NCBI RefSeq assembly: GCF_000003815.2 | Contig: NC_049982.1 | Location: 27,534,648 to 27,598,647 of the forward strand | DNA length: 64,000 nt | Source: Branchiostoma floridae | Lineage: Eukaryota > Chordata > Leptocardii > Amphioxiformes > Branchiostomatidae | Reading direction: 5' to 3' | Shown: positions 34,601 to 45,400 of the stretch, in pieces | Layout of the letters: each line of letters starts with the position of its first letter | How positions within the stretch are numbered: position 1 is the first letter of the stretch | The notes under the pieces: model-generated | Seen by the model: the letters and a program-made list of their open reading frames with translations, nothing else | What the model was told of the DNA's origin: nothing | The model's database searches: none | Position numbers and translations under genes: made by a program

Positions 34601-36542
34601 CCAACCACAGTTCTGACAAAGCAATAAAACAAGTTGACAATAATTCTTGGTCCTAAGTGTGTGTGTGTTTTCAGAGGATAATGTATAGTGTCCTTCGTAA
34701 TGTGCTGAACGTCATATTCAAAAATGCATTTCAGGTAGAATTTCGACAGTAAACTTTATTATACTCTCCGTAACTATATACATAAAACGGAAAAGAAAAT
34801 AGAACAAAACACATTGTGCCCATACTAGATATGATACAACATGATTGAAATATGATCACATTGATATCTGGGCTGCAACTGAACTGCTTACAAATGCTCT
34901 GTTTCTCAGACCGAATTAGGTGCTATGTTCACTGAGGCTAAAGGTCAGAGGTGACCTGTAAGCATTCAATACGATTTCAGCGCTAAAATGAATGACGTCA
35001 CCTTTTTTTCTTTTGTGAATTGTCTGTAATCTAGACAAATATAGCTTTTAGTTGATAACATAAATAATTAAAATATTTTTAGTAATTATTGAATTTATGT
35101 CACTATTTAGCCGAGCAAAATGTAATTGCCATATTCGAAACCCCCATGCGCACCCTACATCTCAGGTATTTGGCATGGCGCATAAATTTGGCGCTTGTAT
35201 CTGCCAAATCCATGCTTGCGCATGGATTTCGCCAACGCAGGGATTTAGCTTCACACCGGATGTTGGAGCACGTTGCCACGGAGATGACCCTACCCTATCG
35301 GACGTTGGCCTCTAACCTTTGGCTCTTCTCCCCATTGGTCGCCTGGGTGTACGCAAAAAAGCCACAAACCAATGCGATCGCTCGAACGACGACTGCTCTG
35401 ACGCGTTTCAACGCGGGGGTCAAGGATAACGTCATCTCACCGGAGGCCGTGGCCGTGATTGACCACCGGATACATCCAATGTCAAGTGTGGAGGAAGTGA
35501 TGGAGTTTGACCTGAAGGTCATTAATGATCCCAGGGTCAAGGTCACTGTTATAGATAGCCGACAACCTTCTCCGACCTCACCTTACGGGAAGGATTCTCC
35601 TACATATATGTTACTTCAGGAGACCATTCAGCAGGTAGGTACATGTATGTTTAAGTAGTACTATTTTTCAACTTGCACTGTACTGTTTCTTAACTGCTTC
35701 ATTGTTGACTATTTACATGTACAACAGCCTATTTACTACTGCCTTTGTGCTTCTACTGCAAGTGTTGAAAAAGACCCTTGTTGTACTATTACAGGCCAAC
35801 GTTGCGAAGTAAGTGTCAAGCTATTCTTATGTTCCCCCCGTTAGTGAAAACATTTTGTTTTTTGTTGGAGCGTTCTTCTTTTTCTTCTGTCAATGGAAGC
35901 AAAAATGCAGTAATTGTCTATGAATGTAACGTTAGATATAACTTTCTTTTAAAATGGCTATATCATCTATATCACAAAAAATGCACAAGACTAAACTGAT
36001 TTGATCTAGAACAATTGCGCATATTCTATCATACTGTATGTCACAAGTTTTATTTTACAAAACAAGTTTATCATCGTAGTAATTCGGTGTGTGAATCCAG
36101 TTACATTGATAATGAAAATGCCCCTTTTCTTAAATGACGCATCAGGGACGAGCCTAAAGGTATAGTAGTGTGTGCGAGTAGCGTGGCAAAGGGAAAATTA
36201 CTGGAAGGGAAACATACTGCATTTTCTCGAAAATGTTACATATCTAAGAATATCAAATGTTTATTGGCATGATGTTGTACACAGATCTACCCTGATGCCC
36301 TGGTGACCCCCACCTTCATGGTTGGCTTCACGGACACAGGGCACTACCTGAACCTCAGCAGCGCCATCTATCGGTTCAACCCGTTTGTCATGACACCGTC
36401 CGATCTCCCGAGATTCCACGGGGTAAACGAGAGGATCTCTGTTCAGAATTACGAGAGGGTCATGAACTTTTACTACCACCTCATCGTGAATATTGATAAA
36501 CCTTTGGACGTAAAAAAACACACACATGAGGACGAGCTATAG
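22650..36542 (+). CDS. PM20D1: PM20D1-like M20 peptidase family N-acyl amino acid synthase/hydrolase
   Basis: The family reversibly condenses fatty acids and amino acids to N-acyl amino acids, and the vertebrate enzyme is secreted. Exons: 22650-23361, 24087-24203, 24826-24901, 35241-35634 and 36285-36542; phases agree and give 518 residues (human 502). Residues 9-29 form a hydrophobic signal or anchor. Metal-site motifs visible: AAHLDVVP (H132, D134), GRGTIDDKHN (D165), GHDEETGGH (E199, E200), LDEG (D226). The dimerisation domain holds EEGGHASMPR, and exon 4 has TNAIARTTTALTRFNAGVKD and VIDHRIHP. The last exon carries RFHGVNERISVQNYE, with the final ligand His. All expected ligands are present, so it is probably active. 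Intron 3 (24902-35240) is 10.3 kb and hosts a separate integrase-derived gene and several mobile elements. Confidence 0.95.
25600..25760 (+). mobile_element. tRNA-derived SINE body fragment
   Basis: Words GCCCTTGGGAAAGGCACATA, CGACTTTCCTCACTTCCAGG, ATGGGTAAATGACTTCGGTC appear in the same order, inverted, in the SINE near 46960-47200. The tRNA-like head is missing here. Confidence 0.55.
25884..26024. mobile_element. Foldback MITE, family B
   Basis: Inverted ends contain CTCTCCAAGCAGAGGTTAGG and CCTAACCTCTGCTTGGAGAG; the middle reads CGTTTTTCTCGGGCTTTCTA then TTTTGTATTGT. The same element, interrupted, is at 41343-41712. It lies about 95 bases upstream of the first recognised integrase exon. 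Confidence 0.85.
26119..33427 (+). CDS. Intron-containing gypsy-type integrase gene (GIN/KRBA2-like), nested in PM20D1 intron 3
   Basis: Exons: 26119-26254, (one not found), 27256-27327, 30156-30389, 30670-30783, 31150-31251, 31875-32021, 32341-32637 and 33293-33427. Borders are GT-AG, almost all phase 0, with no stop inside. Domains in order: an N-terminal segment (TTRKYPESFAELD, KRSRMHTLQTYSKKFF); the Cys pair of the zinc-binding domain (DTCLECQRTSKIKTMCPELK); the DDE core (VGIDLIGP, TDQGSEF, HPQTNERTNG); then a GPY/F-like region (GDRLGPDWLHGFTITNI). The exon with the His pair, expected between 26255 and 27255 with length 2 mod 3, was not found. The donor after 32569 would break the frame into the last exon, so 32637 was preferred. 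The catalytic Glu follows the second Asp by only 33 residues. Could be a domesticated gene or a Ginger-like DNA transposon gene. Same strand as PM20D1. Confidence 0.75.
27631..29787. mobile_element. 2.16-kb DNA transposon-like element with 24-bp TIRs and GACG-rich subterminal arrays
   Basis: The 24-bp ends, ATCCTCTGTGAAAATTCAAG plus CGTC, are exact inverted repeats (27631-27654 and 29764-29787). Inside each end, about 250-450 bases are crowded with GCGTCCG, CCGTC and GACGG words on both strands, and the GC content contrasts sharply with the AT-rich surroundings. The interior (about 28000-29100) has only short open frames (68-112 codons) that I do not recognise. Target duplication is unclear; AT flanks both ends if the TIR begins at CCTCTG. 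Probably non-autonomous. It lies in an intron (27328-30155) of the integrase gene. Confidence 0.85.
31704..31782. repeat. Near-perfect 79-bp palindrome
   Basis: Arms 31704-31740 and 31746-31782 (37 bases each) pair with two mismatches around a 5-base centre, CTAAG. It lies in an intron of the integrase gene, about 90 bases before exon 31875-32021. It may be a tiny foldback element or a small-RNA precursor. Confidence 0.85.
33106..33165 (+). repeat. Short tandem duplication
   Basis: AATTTCTCTGAAATTTATGAATCC is followed directly by a second copy reading ATTTCTCTGAAATTTATAAATCC. It is in the last intron of the integrase gene. Confidence 0.8.
34110..34198 (-). other. Class II tRNA-like sequence inside LTR (copy at lower coordinates)
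   Basis: On the minus strand: A box TGGCCGAACGG (34176-34186), an anticodon-arm-like segment GTCCGATTTGTGATCCGG, a variable stem GCC...GGC, and a perfect B box GGTTCGAATCC (34122-34132) in a T arm CGGG-TTCGAAT-CCCG. The layout resembles a Ser/Leu-type tRNA. The acceptor stem is poor, so it is tRNA-derived rather than a working tRNA gene. Confidence 0.75.
34387..34475 (-). other. Class II tRNA-like sequence inside LTR (second copy)
   Basis: Identical to 34110-34198, shifted by 277 bases. B box at 34399-34409 and A box at 34453-34463 on the minus strand. Confidence 0.75.
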
Positions 36543-38475
36543 AAGAGCTATATCTGTATAAAGCCGTTCTAAACATGTGTATAATGTAGTACTGTAACAG
36601 TAGAATCCGTTTGATTGCACTCCTCATTCGCCAGCACATTTTATCCGAATGGTGCAACAAAGCAAAGTTATTCAGTTTTACCACAACACTACGGAACCTC
36701 GGGATTCCGTGCAATTAACAGTAGCGTGCAGTTATCCGCTGTGCAATTAACTGTAGTAGCATATACTTCTACTGTAGTAGTATAGTAACAGTATTTTAAA
36801 ATCATAATGTAGCCAGATGACCTATGAGGAACCCATATTTACTCCGGGAAGGAGGGTGACCTCATGGCGGAGTATTGTAGTTGGGGCTGTTATACTGTTT
36901 GTAGCTGTATCTCAGGATCCCTTTGCTGTGTTCGTATGCAGTTTGGTGTGTCGTCTGGCCGTAAGTATGTGGACGTTGGCCAGTTAGATGAAACTAGAAG
37001 CAGATGTTAATTAACTGAGATAGAGAGCGATATTGATAGATATAGATTGTGCAAATGAAGGCCCTTTTTCCATAATTGACAAGGAAATACTGTAATTCCG
37101 TAGATGTAAAAAATAGGAATTTCATTCTTGCAGCGAGGTAAGTAAATAAAAATGTTATACATATATAAAAGCAAATGAGGGTCTCATTTACATAATTTAT
37201 GATCAAAAGCTGGAACAATCTTCTTTCATAAGATTAGACTTTCATACATAGATAAACTTTTGTCCGGGTCTGTTTCAGGTTATAAAGTAAAAACATTTTA
37301 ATCAATACATTTCAGCACGTCCACGAATATCATGTTGCAGCAATGGATTCGAGCTTCTACCTTGGGACATTATAAGACCGCATTGTTTAAAACATAATGG
37401 CCTACGTGTTTTGGAGTAAACGATGCTGTTGATGTTGGCAGGTTCTCCCACAAGAGAGAGGGAATTTGACACGGGCTACAGGGTCTGAAATACCGGGTCG
37501 TTGACAGTTGCGCCGTGCAGCCATGTATATTTTGTTTGACGCAGCTTAGTTTCAAACAGTGAGTGTCGTGCGCGCGGTCTACCGATATGTGCCAAAAACC
37601 AGAGCAGAATACAATCATAGCAGAATACAATGCATGAAAAATGCAAACAATTCTAGTACGCTCTGGGTTCTTTCAGGGCAGCTTCTTTTTTATATATTAC
37701 TATGCCTTTAATGAGCACGAAGTACTACAGGGACCAAGGTAGAAGGACAACCAGACAAAGCACCAGCAATTACCTGGTTGTCCCAAAGCCTCACCGAGAG
37801 ACCTTCAGAATATCCATAGGCTACCGTGAGCCCAAATGTCTGTAACAGTCTACCTCCAAACATACGCACGGCCCAACGACACCCCTTCAAATACCAGCTT
37901 ACACTTTATGATGCCCTATTTTACCATGCATGTATAAAGATATAGATTTATCAGTAGTTTAATGTTGTTATCTGTACCGTTGTTATATTTTGTCGTGCCT
38001 TTACCTCTTCCCCAATGGACTCAATGAAAAGCAGGCTGCGTGTCGACTTGAGCTTCTCACGAGTAAACAAAAGCCAATCAAAAACACGTTTCGTTTTCTA
38101 TCGATGGCCATGGTTTGTATACATGTATTGTGACTCAACGGATATGATATTAAAACACCACAATACCGTTCGTACTGGGTGGGCCTATGAGAGTGGGGAA
38201 AACGAACATCATTGGAGGAACTGTATCCTGAAAAAATAACAACAACTGCCACAGCAAAGTACAAATAAGAGAACAAACAGACACAGTTTTAGTTTACATT
38301 TTCAAGTTGAATGCGATCAATGCGCAGTCTCGTATCTATTACTCAGAAGAAACAAAGAAGAAAGAACCTACGTTAATCCCCGGGGTATCAAACTAACAGT
38401 CTTCATTGCCTCTTGAGGCAGAAGTTGGGTTATTTTTTTTTGAGGCTGTACCGTGTGTATGATGTGAGATACAAC
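36543..38475. other. Intergenic spacer, PM20D1 to SVEP1-like gene
   Basis: No convincing coding exon. It contains the PM20D1 3' flank, a possible pogo-like short element (36594-36775) and the promoter region of the next gene. The frame is open from 38413 but a better signal-peptide start is at 38476. Confidence 0.6.
36594..36775. mobile_element. Possible pogo/Tigger-like short element
   Basis: CAGTAGAATCCGTTTGATTG at the left resembles Tigger-type termini, and GTGCAATTAACTGTAG at the right is a partial inverse (CAGTTAATTGCAC). GTGCAATTAAC occurs twice inside. The ends pair imperfectly. Confidence 0.35.
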
Positions 38476-40382
38476 ATGAAGGCGGTGTTTGTAATTTTAC
38501 TGTTAGTAGTTATAGCAGTTTGTCCAATTGTGGAAGGTCAGTACGTCATGTCTGCTTGGGAGGCAGCAAGCACACTGAACGCATGTTTACCCACTCGCAG
38601 TGGAGCTGTAGACATCATCTTTGCTCTCGACCGCTCTGGAAGCGTTGGCCGTTCGAACTACGACAAAATCATCGATTTCGTGAAGGCCGTTTTGAATCAC
38701 TTCAGCGTTTCACCGACAACGACTCGCGTGGCCGTCGTTTCGTTTGGAACCAGCGCAAGAGTCGAGTTTGATCTTCTTCGGTCGTCGTCGAATGACAACA
38801 ACAAGTGTGAACTGCTTCGCACCCATCTGCCCAAACTCAGTTACACCGGAGGTGCGACAAACACTGTAGGAGCTCTAAGACTAGCTTTGGCGTTATTGAA
38901 GAATCCAGGGGTCCGATCGTACTCAACAAAGGTGGTCTTTACGATTACAGGTGAGCACATATAACAAACGTTTATTGTACGTTGTCTTTGCACGATAGCT
39001 ATAAAGGACATGTATATGACTTAACATCTTTAGTTTGGGCATTGATGCATTTACGCAAAATATCAGAATGGCAATACGTTTTTGATCTATGAGTTTTAAT
39101 ACATTTTGTACATGGATTTACTGTAGCTTTGTCAATTGGTTGACAATACGTGTGATGTGTGTAACTCAGGTTGAAAATTCATTGTTTTGTTGTTTATTGA
39201 TAACCTCTGTGACCATATAGTGTTAGAATTGCACTATAAACAATTACTGCCAGATCGGCGACGTTACGTTGTGCTGCGTTTATCTTACATTTCGGTGCCA
39301 CCCCTTCCCCAATACCATAAAATCTACATAGTTGATAGAAGCAGACATGCTAGATCCTGAAAATGCCTCCGGTCCCATTGAAAAATGAGTTAATAGCTAG
39401 CACATTTCTTTTCGAACAAGAGATTAAGATCTCCGAGAAGTATCAAGAGTTTTTGTACACAGTATACAGTACACAGTATACAGTAGAAATATACAGTATC
39501 CCGTCGGATGTCAACAAGATCTAGAGTTTTCCCACCGAATGTAACGTAATACACCACCCAATTGTTGACAAGTCAGAAGGTCAAAATGGCGGACGAAGAT
39601 TGGGTGCCGAACAGTCAACACTGACAACAGTCCACAAAGAGCTTTTAATTGGTTATATTAATTTTATAATATGTGATGATTATTCGACAGACATCAAATT
39701 TTTTAAATCTAAAATACAGCATATCGGACGCTCTAAATTTTTTCAAAATATTTCAGTTTGAAACCATCGTCTGTCAACATGATATTCCTTGACATTCCTT
39801 GCTGTTTTTTTTTTAAAACAACCCATATCGGTTACTCTGCCAACTAAAGGTGAGATAATGTTACATCCCAATTGTAGCTGCCGAGTGTCTTCTTCCTCTC
39901 CGCTATTTGGGGATCCGAACAAGGATTCCCGCAACCATCCGATGCTTTACTATTATGTAATTCATAAGAGCACGTCTCTGTAACTCTCTCGATTCTGCGT
40001 TCATAAGTGATTGGTCATCAGTGTTAATACTGAAGAAGGCAGCAGTGGTCGTTGAAAATTTGATCCATGTATCCTTTTGTGTTGGAAGAAAGTTTAGCAT
40101 TGTACTATGATTACTACCCAAACAGATGAGCTTTAATCATAACATAGCTATCTATGTTTTATCATATAGATGGCTACTGGAATAGAGGCGGAGACCCCGC
40201 ATACGTCGTTAGGGAGTTACAGAGCAGAGGTGTGATCATGTTCGCATTCGGGATCGGTTCGTGGGGTATCAGCAGTTACAGATTGAGCGCTCTGGGTAAC
40301 AGGGACAGCGGTAGATACAAGTACGTCTACCTGTGTCTGGATTTCACCGTTCTATCAGAGATAGCCAGGAGGCTAAGAGGAG
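38476..40382 (+). CDS. SVEP1-like exons 1-2: signal peptide and vWA domain
   Basis: Exons 38476-38950 and 40170-40382. The domain reads [14 protein letters not shown] (DxSxS of the MIDAS), [14 protein letters not shown] (the MIDAS Thr) and [12 protein letters not shown] across the junction (the MIDAS Asp), then VIMFAFGIG. All metal-site residues are kept, so divalent-cation-dependent ligand binding is possible. Confidence 0.9.
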
Positions 40383-40411
40383 GTAAGGCAAGATTTTGAT
40401 TTTTTAATCTT

Positions 40412-40448
<37 letters not shown>

Positions 40449-42241
40449 CTATGTCTGTGTTTGTGAATCTGCTTGCGCGCGTTTGTTTGTGAGCGTGAGT
40501 ATATATATACATGTATGTGTGTGTATGTGTGTGTAACTTGAAAGTTCATCTGTGTTGGTAGAAGTCATTATAGAACTAGTATAACTGTAATTTCCAACAC
40601 AAAAATGAGACTTACCCAAATTTCTGACTGAACCGCACCCGTCTTTGTCAAGGAATGAACAATCCACTGCTGTCGTGACGTCACGATATGCAGATAGAAC
40701 AGATGACCCAGTAAACAGTGGATCATACGTTGCAGGACGTCTATGGCGCCCACTGTCTCTTGGACATAGAGCCACACTTTTTTCGCTAGAGGGATCAAAG
40801 AAGCCATCTACATCAGAGCTTTACAACCATCCCTAAACAGAGACGGTGGGCGCCATAGACCTCCTGCAACCTATGATCCAGTGCCGCTTACTCTAGTTCT
40901 ATAATATATATATACATATGTATGTTTGCGTTTGTGTGTTTGCGTCTGTGTATAGAAATATTGTGTTGCATGTGTATGAGTTTCCGTTTGCATGTGTGTC
41001 ACGGTAAGTTTGTGTGCGCGTGTGTGTATGTGTGTGTGCTACCGTGCATGTTTCTTTGTCCTTCACAAAAAGAGGGCCAATTAACACAATTAAGTTCAAT
41101 ACATAGCATCCTTACTATCGTCCGTACCGCAGATTACCACTGGGTTCAATACGTCCCATTTACACGCTGTCCTTCCCGATGTAACCACGGATGTCTGTGT
41201 GAAGTGTACGGCGGAAACTACGCCTGTTCGCTGTGTCCGAAGGGGTACTACTGCAACACTTGGAGCTCTATAAGTGAGTAGTGACAATATCAAAATACCG
41301 ACGCCGAAATGATGTTGTAGTATTGTTAATTTATCATTTATGCAACTATTCTCCAAGTAGAGGTAAGACTCCGGCTGCTTTAAACTTTTTTTATTGTCGT
41401 TTTTATCGGGCTTTCTATTTTGTATTGTATCTTGTATTGTCAAAACCTTAGAACTAACTTAGGTTTTGACAATACAAGATAGAAAATTTTTATTTGCTTA
41501 TTGGTTTGGCTGTTCCGAACACACAGCCATGGCTGCCCAACTAGCCTATGGCTATTACAAAGGGCTAGCCCTGCTGACAAACACATACTAGTAGACAATA
41601 CATAAAAAGAACATTTATGTACAAGATAAAATACAACACAGAAAGCCTGATAAAAACGACTACAAAAAAACGTTTAAAAATAGCCAGAGTCTAACCTCTG
41701 CTTGGAGAGTATTATTCACCCCTATGTTAGCTATCGTGATACTGACAGAAGTCAGCGGATGGCTACCTGAAACGTCTGACCGTTTCTGAAATCATATCCA
41801 GTTGCTTGAGTAACTTCTTTTTGGTGCACATTATAATGACACTTGTCTTCTATGTTATTCAATTCTCTTTCAAGCTAATGCTGTTTTCTTTACGTTTTGG
41901 AACAATTGTTGATATTCATTTACAGAATGCCCTTTGAACACGTACAAAGATACCGCAGGGCCTGGTTATTGTAAACGCTGCCCTGCGAATTCCGTGACTT
42001 CAAGAACAGGGGCCACCAGTAAGGCTGAATGCAAGTGTAGAGTCGGGTACCACCAGGTTGGCAATCCCATCCAGAGTTGTGCACGTAAGAATAACTCAAT
42101 TTAGATTCATATTTCTCTATAGATATAGAAACATATACTATAACTAGAGATCTATGCATCTATACTATCTATATATAGATATCTATGCATCTATATATAA
42201 ATATCTATATCTATCTATTTATCTATCCATCTCTCTCTCTT

Positions 42242-42288
<47 letters not shown>

Positions 42289-42365
42289 TTGTAACTCTCT
42301 TTTTCTCTATATCTGTATATAAATATGTATGTACTATATGACGTTATATATATATATATATATAA

Positions 42366-42418
<53 letters not shown>

Positions 42419-45400
42419 GATACAGATTTAAGTTGTTATATATTTTTACAACAAGCAACTAAGTAGTTGTTTGTCACATGGTTTGGCTGGGCTGAAAGAA
42501 AACGTAGACGTTCAAATGTATCATTTTCTGATTATACTCAACAGCAAACCATGTTGCATACTTCCATAGTTCGATCTCTCTCTGTTTATTTATTTATTTA
42601 TTTACTATGTTAAAGGTGTGACTTGCGGTATACCAGTCTATGACTCCACCACTGTTAGCGTTTGGTACACATGGACATGGTGGTGGCTAGGGATTTACTA
42701 TGGCAACCGGTGTAGCTTGAGGTGTCGGTCAGGTATGTTTTGACAATATTTGTCCGTTGATGGAACAAACCTCCTTAACCGGTAATAAATAAAGCTTTTC
42801 ATAACATCACATAGAGTAAACATCGACGCATTTATTGTTACCTAATTGATACATGTATGTACAATGCCTACAGTATATTAAAAATTTATTTGCAACTTAA
42901 ATCATATATTGGCATAATGAATATAGTTTAAAATCATATATTGGCATGATGAATATAGTTTAAAATTGTTCATTTCAAATTTAAATTTTCTCTGTCCAAA
43001 GACATGTGTATTAACAGTATAGACCTTTTGAAATAAGTTAAATGTGTACATTTTAGTGTAGATTATGTAAATATATCTATAATTGGTTAATTATAAAATG
43101 TAGACTCTTACGATGTATTTCCCAAAGGAAAAGACTTTTAAACGTACAATGTACGTACAATAAAATACATCCACGACGGCTGTGAATAATTGATGGAGGT
43201 ATAAAATATTGTCTTTTGTGCGTTTTCAGGCTACGAGTATGCCAGAGGAACAACACTCATGACTTGCGGAAGTTATGGCAGATGGAGTGCAACACCGTTG
43301 TCATGCACAAGTAAGCATTTTCACAGTAAATGCAGTTCTTATCTTATTTCAGACCACTGTTGATAAGATACCTGAGTCGTTTTATCAGTGATTACATATT
43401 ATGCAATATAGGAATTGTTTCTTCACCTTGCATTTTTTTCTTTCTTTTTTGTTGTAGTGTATCTTTTTACACTGGGGAGGGATTGCTTAGATTTAACGTG
43501 CTTGATGCACCTTCTCGAACACGGGACCCGCTTTATGACCCCTACCTAAAATTGAACCAGGGTTTCCTATGTTATAATTGTTCCTAGTGACATCAATAGT
43601 AGTTACATACACGAAGATTTGAAGGTACATTTGAAATAACAAAAACTTCCTTTACAAGTAATGCCCTCTTGAGATATTAATGTATAATGTCTATAACACA
43701 TCTACCGTTCAATGATTGTCTTTCAGAGGTGACGTGCCCAATCTTGACAGCACCAAGGTATGGCAGCATCAATTCATGTGGCAACAGTTATGGCGACAGT
43801 TGCACATTCAGGTGTAACTATGGTTACGGCCTGTCCGGGTCAGCCACAACCACGTGTACCGCAGGGAAATCGTGGTCTCATCCGACTCCAAGATGCAGCA
43901 GTAAGTACAACATTGTCGGATAGGGCGTATACTTCCCAAACAAAAAGACTGAATGGAAAATGTTGAGGGTGCATTTGTCAAACCGAAGGTGATGACTTTG
44001 AATTGGAATTGCCCCAATTGAGTTGTAAACGCTGCCTTCTCTATCGATTCAGCATGCGTCGGGATCTGCAAATAACTCGATCGTAAATCTAGTACGCTTA
44101 ACAATTCAGAGCCAGCCATATTGGGTGCTAGATACTAATTATAATCTTGTTAAATTGTGCACCTAAAGTCTTGGACCTAGCGACTGGAAAGGGAATGAAT
44201 GAATGAATGAATGAATGAATGAATGAATGAATGAATGATTGTCTCGACTCGTTGAAAATGTGTCTGTATTACTTAGGTGCATGCATGAAGTAAGAAAACA
44301 TTGGCTCTATAAGTCTATAAAGTTCAGCTTTCTTTTTAGGATGATTCATATTCTACGTCATGACCCGGAAACACATTTTTCAGATACAGCTATGTGTTTT
44401 GTTTGTAATATCTTTACATCTCGGTAATATTTGGCAATTCTTTCTGCCACAGAGCTTTCGTGCAAGAACATTGAAATTGCAAACCCATCACCTAACGGAG
44501 TTCGAGTCTGCCCTGGGTCGTACACTGAAGTCGGTCAGTCCTGCTCAGTGACCTGTAACACCGGTTATCAGCCGAGAAGTCGGCAGGTCACCACATGTGT
44601 GGAGGTCAATGGAGTTGCAGCGTGGCAGAACCTTCCACAAGCTTGTCAAGGTGCAGATCCTGATCTTCTTTTATGTGTATTCTAGCTTTACATAGTTACT
44701 GGAAGCCAGAATCTATCATAATTACAGATGTAGTATCGGTCTAGTATTCTGAAATGAAAAGATTGGTGACCTTCTATTTATTCAATTTTATAGTCATTGT
44801 TGATTTTTTTTCGAAATTTTCTTACATCTTAGTAAAGGTGTCTCCAGTGTTTAAGAATTCTCATATTTAATCAATTATTATGTTACTATAAGTCAACATT
44901 TACTGTTATAATTCTTGTCTGATCTGCCGTTATACTATGAAATTATTACTTGTTATCATTATTTATCATAGTTGTATTTTGCTTAGGTAAATTTACAGGG
45001 CTATTTTCTTTTTGATGGAGTGGGGGTTTGGGGGATTGGAATTAGCCCTGTGGCTTTTTTCTCATCCAGCTCGTGATCATTTTGTGTTCTGTTTGTTAAA
45101 TCGTGCACGTGCGAATAAGCCAAAAACTATGACTAACGTGGAATGAGTATATAATAAAATCATCTACATATGCCTTTAAGCTGACAAGTGCATCCCACTG
45201 ACTGATCCCCTGGGTGGAACAGTGACACCAGTGTTGTGCAAAATATCGCCGGAGTACAACACACACTGTACTTACAGCTGCAACAAACAGTACACTCTAC
45301 ATGGACCTACGGCCAAGACATGCCAGCTTGGTGGGGTGTGGTCCTCAGCTGCCACGAGCATCTGCAGAGGTACATGGTTTATGTTTGTTTGAACCTTCAT

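Noticed and set aside
24902-35240. Missing PM20D1 exons within the large intron
   Set aside because: Exon 24826-24901 (phase 2) joins exon 35241-35634 in frame, and the joined sequence aligns with the family apart from a small length difference.
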